From Rhodosporidiobolus odoratus (Eukaryota > Basidiomycota > Microbotryomycetes > Sporidiobolales > Sporidiobolaceae): 64,000 nucleotides of DNA. The notes under the pieces are model-generated. The model saw only the letters and a program-made list of their open reading frames with translations. It was not told the DNA's origin and made no database searches. This document shows, piece after piece, positions 40,885 through 51,567 of this stretch. The DNA lies in assembly GCA_034387635.1 (NCBI GenBank), contig JAOANU010000033.1, forward strand, positions 1-64,000, written 5' to 3'. Position 1 is the stretch's first letter. Every line of letters begins with the position of its first letter. The translations under genes and the position numbers were made by a program.

Positions 40885-43360
40885 TCACATCTGACCCTCA
40901 CTCCAAAGTACCGGTAAAAGCACGACACAAGCCGTCCAAAACACCTTTACGGCCTTGGTTCCCAATCCGGGGTACTCCCTCACTGTTGGTTTTTGATTTC
41001 GAGGCGAGAGGGCAGGAGAGGTGAAGAGGAGGTAGATTGAGTAGAAGGCTACTCGGAAAAAGTGGTAGAAGAGGAGGGAGGGGGAGGGGCGGAGACTGTT
41101 CGGCGGGGCAGGAAGGTGAGGCAAGCCGGCATGGAGGGTATTAGCACGCAGCCTCGACGCGAGAGACGAGAGCGGAGAATACGAGGCAGGGAGAGAGACC
41201 TACGCAGACAACAACGACACGGGACCTTGAACGCATTCGCCGCCCAACTCGAAATACTTGAAACAGCCCGCTTTGAGAATTTCGAGGTTGTCGTCTGCGC
41301 AGAGAAGAGCGAAGCCGCGAGAAAGCGTAGAGGGTTTTCGTGTCGTTTCGGTTCGTTCAGTCGTTGGCGAGGCGAGATCGGCGAGGCGAGATAGATGAGG
41401 TGGGTCGAGGTGCAAGGCGCGAGGCGCGAGGAGCGAGGTACAAACGCGAATGCGGGGCGAGAATGAGAGGAAGGAGGAAGGAGGGAGGAAGGGAGGAAGG
41501 GAGGAAGGGAGGAAGGGAGGAAGGGAGGAAGGGAGGAAGGGAGGAAGGGAGGAAGGGAGGAAGGGAGGAAGGGAGGAAGGGAGGAAGGGAGGAAGGGAGG
41601 AAGGGAGGAAGGGAGGAAGGGAGGAAGGGAGGAAGGGAGGAAGGGAGGAAGGGAGGAAGGGAGGAAGGGAGGAAGGGAGGAAGGGAGGAAGGGAGGAAGG
41701 AGTAGAGGGGAGAACAGAGTCAATAAATAAAGACACGTATGTGGCAAGGAAAGGAAAGGAAAGGAAAGTCAAGGACACGAAAAGAACCCCCGCAAGGTAC
41801 CTTCAGCCCCAAACAACGAATACAGCGCCAAACTCAGCACATTGACACAACTCGCCACCCCTTTCCTCCTCCAATGCCACTCTTCCAACCTCTCCCCGAC
41901 CTCCAACCAACTCTCCAACTGGACCTTTCCTCTCTGATCCTTCTCAATCTCGCCAACTTGATCCGTTTCGTCCCCTCCCAGGAGAGAAGTGAGAATGACT
42001 GCGTCGGAAAAGGCGACCGTCATCCCCCCTCCTGTCAACGGATGACGCATATTCAACGCATCCCCAGCGAGTAAAGCCCCCTGAACGTCTCGGCCTTGAG
42101 GATGAGCCGGTAACCAACTGTTGGGCATGCTCCTCAACCTATACTTTTTGTCCTCCTCCCCTTTTAGACTCTTCTCGGCTTTCTCGATTGCTTTCTGGAA
42201 GGAAGGGAGGATGGAAGGGGGCAGGATTGGAGAGGCGTGGGTGAGGAGGAAGGAGGGGAGGGTTTGAGAGGGAGGGAGTCGAGGACCTCGGATATCGAGT
42301 AGCATGCGGGTTTCGGAGGGGTAGCCTTGAGGGTGCGCTGGGGAAGGTGGGAGGGAGGGAGAGAGTTGGTAGACTAAGACGGGGCCGAGGGTTGGGGCGT
42401 CTTTGTCTTCGCTTTCTGATGATGGTGCGGGTGTGAGGGCTGGTGCAGGAGAGGAAGATGAAGGAGGTTGACGTAGAATCACGTGACCATGTTTCGGAGC
42501 CGGTAGGTCGGCGTCCTCCAATACCAGACCAACGAAATGACTCCTCGTACTAGCCTTGACATGGTCAGGTACCAGTTCCCTCCTAAACTTACTCAGACAC
42601 CCATCCGCCACAATCGTCAAGGTCGCTTTGTACTCGAGGGGAGTCGAGTCTGAACGTCCTCGAGGAGTGGCTCGTACGCCAGTAATGATTGATTCGGCGG
42701 AAGAAGAGGAGAGGAGAGAGTTGACGGTCGCTTCGACGAGAGTGACATTCTTGGCGGTCGAAGCATGCCGCCGGAGGGATTGGATGAACCGACCGTGGTG
42801 GAACGAGGCGCCCAGTTGCTTCTTCTCCTCTTGCCCCTCCTCCTTTCCCTCCTCCTTCTCCTTCTGCTGCACTGCCTTGGACGCGGAAGAGGAAGCCTCC
42901 CTCCTCCACCCCTTGACAACCTCCTCCTCCGGATAAGGAATCCCTACCTCTTTATCCCCCCAAAACACCCTATACCCCTCACACTCGACCCTCCCCTCCT
43001 CGCCCAACCCCTCCAAACACTCTCCCATCCCCAGTTGCTCCAACGCATAGACTCCTCCGGGTTGTAAGAGTTCACCTACGATTCGGTCGGGTTCGGAGAG
43101 GTCGCGTTCGAGAAGCAGGACGGTGCGACCGGATCGACCGAGGGAGGATGCCAGGGCTGAACCGAGGATTCCGGAACCGATTAGAGCTATGTCGTAGGTT
43201 GATTGGGAGGCGAGCTGGGGGAGAAAAAGAGAAGGAGGAGGGTGGGGGGTTAGTTGTTATGATCATTGAGGAAGGAGGGGAGGGGAGAGAGACGCAAGAA
43301 GAGACAACATACGACAGGGTCTGCAGAGGGTATCCGCTCGAGTGTGGCAGTCATTGTCAT
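40885..43360 (-). CDS. ERG1: Squalene epoxidase (squalene monooxygenase)
   Basis: Converts squalene to 2,3-oxidosqualene in the ER; target of allylamine antifungals. Exons: 43360-43316, 43214-41801, 41294-41204, 41095-40885 (586 residues, phases close). FAD-binding GSGILGSALA lies near residue 28, ERDLSEPDRIVGELLQPGG follows, and GDALNMRHPLTGGGMTVA is the second FAD motif. The C-terminus has [20 protein letters not shown] and hydrophobic helices (FYHFFRVAFYSIYLLF). It is longer than yeast Erg1 (496) because of Ser/Glu-rich loops, including one near residue 90. Intron 2 (41295-41800, 506 nt) is mostly a TTCCTCCC repeat. The 3' part lies in tandem copy 3. Confidence 0.95.
41468..41701 (+). repeat. 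(GGGAGGAA)n simple repeat in ERG1 intron 2
   Basis: About 28 units of the 8-mer GGGAGGAA, without the pure GGAA run of the other two copies. On the ERG1 strand it reads as a pyrimidine tract within the intron. Confidence 0.97.
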
Positions 43361-43841
43361 TGTAGCTTGTTCAGGGTGAAGGTGTGGTTCGATTCAAGGG
43401 GATGAGGAGAGCTGAACGCGACGAGTGACAGTCAAGCGAAGCGAGAAAGGGTAGCCCTGACAGTTTGAGCCTGAAGGGGTTGTACGAGTCTGTTCAAGCA
43501 CGAGTGGGAAGAGTTGAGATTGTCAAGAAGGAATCCGAATCCCCGAGATGATCACTGACAACTCTAAATTCTCTTCTCGACATCGAGCACAGGTCCATGT
43601 TTGAGACGCTCACAGCACTGTCACAAGCTCCTCTCAAAACGCCACGAGCATCCTCAGTCCAGGCCGTAACGATCGACAACATCCCTGACCGCTCCACCTG
43701 CCATAAACACACCGACGCTCAAGCCCAGATAGCCTCCCCCGAGTGCGAGGGAAAATAGGTAGTATGACAAAGAAGTGAGAGGAAAAGAAACGATGCCATG
43801 TCGAGAGGAGGAGAAAGAGGCGGAAGAAAAGGCGTGGTAGT
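43361..43841. promoter_or_regulatory. ERG1 upstream region / TMA7 3' region
   Basis: 481 bases between two co-oriented minus-strand genes. I see no sterol-regulatory element that I can name. Confidence 0.4.
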
Positions 43842-44875
43842 CTACTTCTTTCCCGCCGATTTCTACCCAAAATAGCCACGACAAGGTTTCAAAGTGCAAC
43901 GTGAGCAATCAAGAAGAAGAAGCAGTAGTAGTAGTAGAAGAGAGGGAAGGAGGATCAGCTCTCGAGATAATCTGAAAGCGAGAGAAAAGAGAAAACGGCA
44001 CCTTGATCCCCGCCCCACCCATCGGTCCACCCTTTGCAGCCCTAGCCTGAGCATCCTTGAGCTTGGCCGCGTCGGCTTTTTGTTTCGCCTTGAACTGTGA
44101 GCGCGGCCGCCAGTCGGGTCAGCAAGGGTGCGCGCGCCAGAGACGGTAGGGTAGGAGCGGATATAGGGGGGGAGGAAGATGGGGCAGCAAGAGGGAAGAG
44201 AAACGGACGGCGGCATCGTCCTCGTCTTCATCGTTCTTGGTCTTCTTGGCGGCCTTGCTGTTTTGTGGCCAAGTAGGCGAGTGAGGTGCCGGTGAGGTAA
44301 GGAGAGGAAGAAAAAGGGCCGCGAGAACGAGAGAATCTGTCAGGATCTCCCGAGAAGTAGAGGAAGGAGGAGAAGGGGCTTACAGCGGCTTGAGTTTGCC
44401 TGTAGTAGTAGCGCGACACCGAGGACAAGTAAGTCCCAAAAAGGTCAGCCCTCAGCCCATGCCAATTCCGCAGGAAAGCGAAGTGCCTCCTCGGACCGAA
44501 CAACCTGCTTGTCCACTTCTGGGGCGTGTCGACGCTCGTTTGCGCACTGGTGACCTAGCGCCCGGTCATCCTCGTACTTCCTTTGTCTCGAAGTGACCAT
44601 TTGGCCGTTGAAAGGCGCCTGCCGTCCCCGTCTCCCTCTGCACTGCACTGAGCCATGCTTGAGCCCCCCGCTGAGAGGCAGGCAGGCAGGCAGCCTATAG
44701 TAGCTTGGATGCTGTCCTGAACTATATCGCTCGTGCTAGTTGAGGCGAGTGCTGGGGGTCAAGTCGAGTCGGATCGAGGACGGCGGAACGGGAGAGGTCG
44801 ACATGTCGTGGGCTGTTGGTTGGACGGAGTCTGGTGAATGTATGGGATGGATGTACCTCCTTGACGTCCAGACAT
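43842..44875 (-). CDS. TMA7: Translation machinery-associated protein Tma7
   Basis: Very small ribosome-associated protein. Five exons: 44875-44857, 44399-44384, 44257-44209, 44094-44002, 43862-43842 (19, 16, 49, 93 and 21 nt), 65 residues with all phases closing. Motifs: the start MSGRQGGKLKPLK, acidic KNDEDEDDAAFKAKQK, GGPMGGAGIK and the end KKSAGKK, matching the family length of about 64. Each exon is flanked by canonical signals (for example GTACAT..TACTACAG for intron 1, 457 nt). The coding part is under a fifth of the gene span. It is divergent from the gene at 45012. Confidence 0.9.
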
Positions 44876-45011
44876 GTTCTGTACCTAGATTACAGTAGCT
44901 GACGGGGGTTCAAGATGAACAAAAAGTTTCCTCAACAACTTGAACTTCTATTCTCTCTCGACCTACACAGGCTAAACTAGGCAGAGGGACGGGGGCAAGG
45001 GCTATCTACGT
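44876..45011. promoter_or_regulatory. Short bidirectional promoter TMA7 / glycosyltransferase-like gene
   Basis: Only 136 bases separate the two divergent ATG codons. It includes TTCTATTCTCTCTCGACC on the plus side. Confidence 0.45.
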
Positions 45012-46555
45012 ATGGATGCAGCATACTCAACCTCAGGTTCACAGTCAGTTTCCTCTCCTCTCCCGCTTCTCTCTTCCCCACTTTCCTCATCCAAACTCGA
45101 TTCACCCTTGTGGCCTGCAGTCAACCTCCGCCTCGACCCTCTCCCTGAACCCACTACCGCCACTCCCTCATCCTCGTTCCCGTTCTCGTCCTCATCGTCC
45201 AGTAGAGGTCGAATAGCCGTCCCACCTACTCTCCCACCGGGGATACTAGGCTTTAAACCTCCTCCTTCCACCTCCTCATCCTCCAACTCTGACTCACGAC
45301 GCTTGTCAACGTCCCCTTCTTCTCACCACCACCACTACCAACAACAACAACAACGAGGATGGGAATGGAAATGGAAATGGAAGAAAACCTGGATCAAACT
45401 CGGCAGTAAAATCGCAAGGCGATTCCCTCTCCTCCGACCTCGAATAGGAGTAGGAGCTGGAGCTGGAGCGGAATCGACCATGAGAGAGGCGGCGAGAAGG
45501 TTCGTGTCGCTGTGGTGGGTTAGCCTTCCTGCTATCGAAAAGGATGCATATGGCGATGATGACCCCGCCGACGGCAACAAGGACCACCTCGAACCTACGA
45601 AGAAAGCGTTATCAGCCACACGACTCGGTACAGGGTTGGGACGACGTGGACTAGTCCTCATGGCACTACTCCTGTTGCTTGGCCTGAGGGAAGTCGTCTT
45701 TTCTCCTTCCTCTTCCTACTCGACTTCCACAAGGTCTCCCAGGCAATCCGCCAGCACCAGCCGCTCTACTTCGTACCGTCCATCCACATCGTCATCCTCC
45801 AAGTCTCGGTCTTTCGCGACTTCCATACCGGGTTTTAATCGATTATGGAGATCAGGTCACGGTGCAGATGAGATAGGGGAGGATTCCCGTCCGTTTGGAG
45901 AGGGGGGAGATACGACTGCCATCGTACTCGTCAACGGCGCGCATGAGCTGCAGAATGTCAAGGAACTCGTACAGGATTTGTGCCAGTATACGTTTTTTCA
46001 GAGGGTGGTGGTTTGGATGGATTCGATGCCGATAGGTCAACGAGAAGAAGGGATGCAGGTTGACAAGGTTCGTCTTGATCTCTTCCTCTCCCTGTGGGAA
46101 GCGTCCTCCTCCTCCTCCTCCTCCTCTCCTTCTCCTCCTTCTCTCATCTCTCGGGCTCTTTTAACCAAATTGAAACCGCTGCCTTCGAGAGATAGATTCT
46201 CTCCTCCCTCACGACTATCACCTCCACCTCCACCTCGACCTGTCCACCTCACAAACTCCTCCTCTACCCCTCACCTTTCTCTTTTTCCTCCTCTCAAACC
46301 TCCTCTTCTTCTTCTTTCTCCCGCTACCTAGCGTGTCAAACCTTCTCAACCCCCTCTACACCTTATTGCTACTTCCAAGACCCTTCTCCCTCTCCCTCTT
46401 CCTCGCTCTTTTCCTCTGCGAAGGTACCGGTTCGAGCGCTTTACAGTCACTTCAAGAGAGATCCAGAGGGTCCGCCAGTGGTCGGGGTGAGGAGGACGAG
46501 GGAGGTGGTCAGGGCGGGATTGGGCAGGTGTTTCTTCTGTGAGTTCGCAGCGCTG

Positions 46556-46613
<58 letters not shown>

Positions 46614-48821
46614 CCCTTTCCTAGCCACTCTTCTGGATCTATCGATCTATCTGCGGTCAAGCTCTCGCCTTTCCATCTTCGCGTGCAATTGACCTCGTTT
46701 TGCTGACCTTCTTGACGCGGACTCGACGGGTTGTGCTCGATTTTGAACTTGATTTTCGCAGCCCTCCCGCATGATCTCCACGCCTGTCATTTTCCTCTCT
46801 CAATCTCCCACCCCAACTCTAGCGGTTCCAACCCAATAGGAGTTTTCACTTCTCTAACCCATGTTGATCGATACCTAGCCAGTCTATCTTACCTCGGTGT
46901 CAGTCGCGACGAGTTGAAACATGCGGATGAGGGGTTTGGGGTGCTGGGAGTTAGGGGGGTGGGGGAGGTGCTGCAGATTGGAGGAGGAGGAGGAAGAGGA
47001 GGGGAAGAAGAATGGGAGAGGGAGAGGAGTGATGGAGCGGACGAGGCAGACAACGAGTATATTGTAAGCCAATTTGCTCCCCTCCTTTCAGCAATGCACC
47101 AACCACGACACACTCCGCCTCGACTCGCTTTCTCGCACTGTACTGAAAACTTATTGCCGCTCTCCCTTTCTTGTACTTTACAGCATCAATACCTCCTTCA
47201 TCTCACCTCTCTCTTGAATCTCTCTTCCTCCGACTCTCCTCCCGCCGCCCTACCTAAGAGACCTAAACCAGTCGATCTAACCGCCTATCGCCGAACTTCC
47301 CGTCCGCCTCACCCAGCACCACCACATCCCTACGCTCACCACGCTCGAGCAACCTGCGCGTCTCCCTCGTCCAACGACGGAAAAGGGCCAGGAGATGATG
47401 ACGATGTGCAGTGCATCTTCTACACGAATATCGCTTTGCTGCCACCGCCGGACGCTTTGCCTTACCCTAACACATCCCTGTTTACGCCTTCGGACTCTTC
47501 CGATCTCTATTCCAACCCCAATTCTACGAATCGCAGCGTAAAAGACTGGGAACACTACCTCATCGGCGGCAGCACCAACGATACAGGCAGAGACACAGAC
47601 ACTGGCACAGACAAGGATGAAGAGGGGGTTTGGAGAACTGAGGTCGAGTGGTTTAGGGATTGGGGGTATATGAAGGCGGTGGATGGGGAGGTGGGGACGG
47701 CTTTTCGGAGTTTAGATGGTGTGTCTTCTCTTGCCTTCCTTCCTTCCTTCCTTCCTTCCTTCCTTCCTTCCTTCCTTCCTTCCTTCCTCCCTCTCACTCT
47801 CCTCCCTCCCAACTCCAAGCTAATTCAAATCCGAAAATCATGATGGGTTGTCCGTAGTTGCCAGAGAAAACGACTACCTAGCCCTCTCGCTCCTCTCCCC
47901 CCTCGATCCAGCTTGGGTTCCAGAGGTCAGACTGAATTTGGTACTTGAGGAGGCGGAGGTGGTGTTGAGGGAGGTTGGAGTTGAGGTTAGTAGAGATGGG
48001 TATGAATGGGTGCGTTCCCTTTCTTTTGGTGCTCCGCCTTCTGTCTTTCTTTCTTTCCTTTTCTTTCTCTCTCTCTTTCTTCCTCTTTCTTCCGTTTCTC
48101 TCGTGCCGTTCCTATTCCTATCCTGCAACGTGTCCTCCCTCGCCGACGCCAAGGAAGCTGACCAAGATGGCCTTCTACGATCGCGATCCCTCGACGATTC
48201 AACCAGGTCCCTGCCTCTTTACCTTTGACTACTCCTGATCGCGCTGCGTCCGAGACCAACTCGAACACGAACACGAACACAAACACGAACGTCCCCCTCT
48301 TTTACTGCCACCCCGCCACCACCTCGACGGGCCAAATCTCCACCCTTCCAAAGCCTCGATTCCCAAATTCGAAGCTACTTTCACCTCAAGGTCGAAGGGT
48401 ACGAGAGCGAGAGGTGGCGGAACTCGAGAAGGAAGAAGAAGAGGAGGAGGAGAGAGAACGGGCGAAGGGGAACGAGGGTTGGGATTGGTGGGCGAGGAGG
48501 AGGTGGAGGAGGTGGAGGTGGAAAGGGGCTAGAGAGAGGGAAAGGAGGAGGTTGAGAGAATGTTATATCGACCTCGACAGTCACCTCCACCTCGATCGCT
48601 ACCCCAGCAACGATAAGTCTCCTTCGACGGGGACAGCGAGAGCTGGAAGAGGAGGAGAGAGTGGTGAAAGCCTCGGGGAGGGATGGAAATCCGTCAGGAT
48701 TGTCATCAAAGGAGGGCAGGGGAAACAGGGGGAGAAGATGGTGGAGGAGCAGGAGAAGGAGAAGGAGAAGGTCTTGGAGGTGGGTTGGGGCATTTATGAG
48801 TTTTGGGTGACGGTTCCTTGA
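45012..48821 (+). CDS. Glycosyltransferase-like single-pass membrane protein
   Basis: Large multi-exon gene. Exon 1 (from 45012) encodes a Ser/Pro-rich cytosolic tail, a basic stretch with GWEWKWKWKKTW, a signal-anchor (RGLVLMALLLLLGLREVVF, about residues 213-231), and a luminal domain beginning TTAIVLVNGAHELQNVKELV and FFQRVVVWMDS. Downstream blocks are RYLACQTFSTP..YCYFQD (about 46320-46370), SLTHVDRYLASLSYLGVSRDE (about 46850), QCIFYTNIALLP (47410), NDYLALSLLSPLDPAW (47870) and a beta-rich C-terminus ending WGIYEFWVTVP. This order resembles a basidiomycete type II Golgi glycosyltransferase-like family (inference). Introns hold a (CT)n tract (46559-46611) and a (TTCC)n tract. Exon joins between 46060 and 46330 are unresolved. 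Confidence 0.65.
46559..46611 (+). repeat. (CT)n microsatellite in intron
   Basis: About 26 CT units directly after a GGCAG|GTGTTT donor region in the glycosyltransferase-like gene. Confidence 0.95.
47734..47788 (+). repeat. (TTCC)n microsatellite in intron
   Basis: About 13 CTTC/TTCC units in the intron that starts GTGTGTCTTC at 47721. It has the same sense-strand unit as the ERG1 intron repeat. Confidence 0.95.
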
Positions 48822-49454
48822 GCTTGATTGGCGAGGAAGGGGAGACCGGAGATGGTGGGTGAGTGGATGGGTGCGGGGCAAGCAGAGGAAGCGCAGCACG
48901 AGGACGGTTGGTCGTGGGGAAAGTGTGTAGGGGGGATGACGGAAGTAAATACAGAATGTCGTTGTTGTCTCTTCCTGGGAGGTGCGAGGTCGAAGCATCG
49001 AGGAGCCGCTTCTAGTACACGGACAGCGGAGACTGTCACTATCCAGTAGGTCGTCACCGGTGGAAGATGAGAGCTCCAGCGGGACGGATCGTTCGTCCTC
49101 ATCCTGCCTTCCATTCTGCGGGACCCCACATACATAGTAGCTCTCACCGGTCGCCCTCGCAACTACTGAAATCTCCGCTGCAGGCCTCAGATTCTCCACT
49201 CGGAGTACGCAGCTTCCACGCCGTCGGGGCAACGCAGACTTGAGAAGGTCAAGCTAAACTTGCAACAATGCTGTGCTCGCCTTCCCCGCCGCCTCCGCTC
49301 TGCACAGGACCTCAGCTTGGCTCGGGCAGGGTAAGCGCTCCGCGGAGGTGATGATTAAAAAGTTGACGTTCACGTCCATGCGGGCTTTTCTCTTCTTTCC
49401 CTTGCTTTCCCTCTTTCGATCCCGTTCGCATTCACCCTTTTCCCGTACCTCGAC
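48822..49454. other. Intergenic with solo family boundary motif
   Basis: About 630 bases without a gene. It contains TTGAGAAGGTCA at 49240-49251, the same 12-mer that bounds the multicopy-family units, here without a recognisable unit beside it. Confidence 0.5.
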
Positions 49455-50346
49455 ATGGCGGACTACGCCGCACTCGAGACCATTCGGCAGCAGCTATACT
49501 CCATCCGAGGGTGCCTTGCCAAGCTTTACCATCAAGGAGAGCTCCCTTCGACGCAAAACCTCGCTTTCGACGAGTGGGTCAGGCCGATTGATGATGGATT
49601 GAAGGAAGCTTGGAAGGTGAATCCAAGTCTGGCCATGGATATGGAGCGGAGTGTCTTACGGGAAGTCGATACAGTGATCGCGGAAATCGGTCGACAACAT
49701 CGTTCGGTCGAAACTTTGGTTCGTGCCCCTTTGAACTCTGCTATACGTGATTGGGCGGACACTGTCAATGACATCTCTCGTATACACCTCTTCTCGTCAT
49801 GGGCATCCCTTTCGCATTAGCCTCAGTTTGGTAGCCCCAAGCTCTACAATATGGCCCGTCTTTGCCTCTGCACACCCGCTTCCGCGATCGCCGTACTCGA
49901 CATGATCGCCGACGCGTTCAGACCTCATCTGCATGGGGCTGCCATGCTCCCCAGAGGGCAGATGGTACCGGCCGACGAATGGATGCGAACGCTACAAGGG
50001 ATGCTAAAAAAGGACTGGCCGTCTAAAGACGCTATCTGGCGCGCAAAGGCGGTGTCCGACGCTGAGGGAATCCTAGCCCGCGTACTGGCCAAGCCGTCCC
50101 AGGACCGGGTAGTCAGTGAACTGGTGAGTTTTTTCTGGTTTTTTCATTATCACTTGCATCAACAGGGTGATTCCCCTCGACTTTTCGGTCTGCTTGCAAG
50201 GTAGCTCGACCACAGCGCTGACCTGCTTACTTTGTCAGCTCTACCCATACTCAGTCTCCGGATTGAAAGTTGCGGCTCAACAGTCTCTTTGCCATGGACA
50301 CCACCACCCGCTTGGAATGCGACAGGCAGCGATCTACGGATTCTGA
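49455..50346 (+). CDS. Orphan helical protein with internal duplication, 222 residues
   Basis: Not recognised. Exons: 49455-49718, 49827-50123, 50239-50346, all phase 0 with canonical ends. Residues 1-88 and about 96-180 look like two diverged copies of one all-helical module of about 75 residues. Each has a hydrophobic N-helix (ALETIRQQLYSIRGCLAKLY against AVLDMIADAFRPHLHGAAML), a DEW motif (FDEWVRPIDDGLKEAW against ADEWMRTLQGMLKKDW) and a final helix ending EVDTVIAEI or AEGILARVL. No signal peptide. The last exon adds a His-rich tail. Confidence 0.65.
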
Positions 50347-50452
50347 CAGATTGATGTATCGATACTGGGTAGCAGAGGCCGCGTGGAGGTAAGGCATGAG
50401 GAAGGGAGGCAAAGCCGTGTGTGCAATGTCCTCGTTGTCACGACCTCCTGGA

Positions 50453-51114
50453 CTACCGCCCTTTTGCTCCGACGGCTCCCTTGACCTCTTCCTTCACCAT
50501 ACCAGGGCTGAGTGTGTTCTCTCCTTCTTCGTATCCTCTGATAGCGTGGGTGAGGACGCCTCCTGCTACTCCAAACGAGGCACCAGTCCCTGCTACCCAC
50601 AGCAGCGGTGCTCGTCGCAGCAAGATGGTCGTCGACATAATCTGGATTACAAGGTAGTCAGTATCTCCCTTGGCAAAATGGAACGAAAGAACAACAGGGC
50701 TGAGGGGAAGAGGAGAAGAAAAAGACTAGCGAACCGCTCCAAGCACTCCTCCAATCGCACTGTAGTCATCCGCACGTCTCTGACTCGTACTGCTGCGTAT
50801 ACGAGCGGCTTTACCTCCCAGCTCGGTCGGACTCAAGCCTTGCCAATACACCCTGCCGAGTTCTACACTTCCTCCCGCGACTGGTCCGAGGAGGAAGGTT
50901 GAGAGGGTTATTGTTCGGAGGGAGGCGGTAAGGGAAGGGGCGCGGCGTGCTAAGAGGGCACGGGCGGCGAGTAGGGGTGGTGCGAGGATGGCAAAGCCTT
51001 GAATTCCTGTGTGGATCGGAGGAACTGATGAGATGACGACAGTAACGAGGAGAAGCGGTGCAGCGTACCTTTGACGGCGGAATGCTTGAGTACGGTCTGC
51101 TGCGGGTCTGACAT
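50453..51114 (-). CDS. Small multi-pass membrane protein, 168 residues
   Basis: Function not recognised. Exons: 51114-51069, 51006-50735, 50641-50453, phases close. Start MSDPQQTVLKHSAVKG, then hydrophobic segments (GFAILAPPLLAARALL, ITLSTFLLGPVAGGSVELG, LLWVAGTGASFGVAGGVLTH), suggesting three or four membrane helices. It resembles small fungal mitochondrial-type membrane proteins in style only. It is divergent from the DUF6534-like gene, whose start is 453 bases away. Confidence 0.7.
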
Positions 51115-51567
51115 GGTATCTGGGCTGTAGTCTAGCAGCCTCTCGGGCGGCGATGGAGCGAGGTGAGGGGGGGCTTGCAAGTTGGAGAGAAAGCGATGAG
51201 GCATTGAGGCGGACGACGCTCGAACACGACTCGAACAGCTTGACAAGAGACACAGTAGCTAGGGGCCGCAGGAGACGGCAGTTAAGACCTCCTATAGAGC
51301 GCTGAGCAAGCTGCGCGCGGTCGTAAACAGCGAGGCGGGCACCCAAAACATCGTCACATCTGAATCTCCTTGTCCTCCATCGACACACAGCTTCTACCGC
51401 GCTGGAACGGCGGAGATGCATAAGCACGAGGACAAAGCGACAGAAAAGATGCTCGCACTATCGGCTTCGCCACCGCCCCGTTCGGTGGGCAGAGTCTCCT
51501 CTCTCTCTCCGCCTTCAAGAGATCCCTCGCCTCGCGTCTTCTTTTCTGCTCATTGACGCAAGCGGAC
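51115..51567. promoter_or_regulatory. Bidirectional upstream region
   Basis: 453 bases between divergent starts. The frames in it are shadows. No site can be named. Confidence 0.35.

Larger units (their letters stand above)
38820..42155 (+). repeat. Tandem segment copy 3 (3336 bp)
   Basis: Right-hand copy. Its ERG1 part runs on into the intact gene at 42156. It contains several bases unique to it in the ERG1 part (TTGGTTCCCAATCCGGGG, GCAAGCCGGCATGG) and a repeat tract without the long pure GGAA run. Confidence 0.97.

Noticed and set aside
45012..46331. Exon 1 frame of the glycosyltransferase-like gene as a complete 439-residue gene
   Set aside because: The frame drifts into a pyrimidine-rich translation (LLLLSPAT) before its stop, while conserved blocks continue in other frames downstream, so splicing is required.
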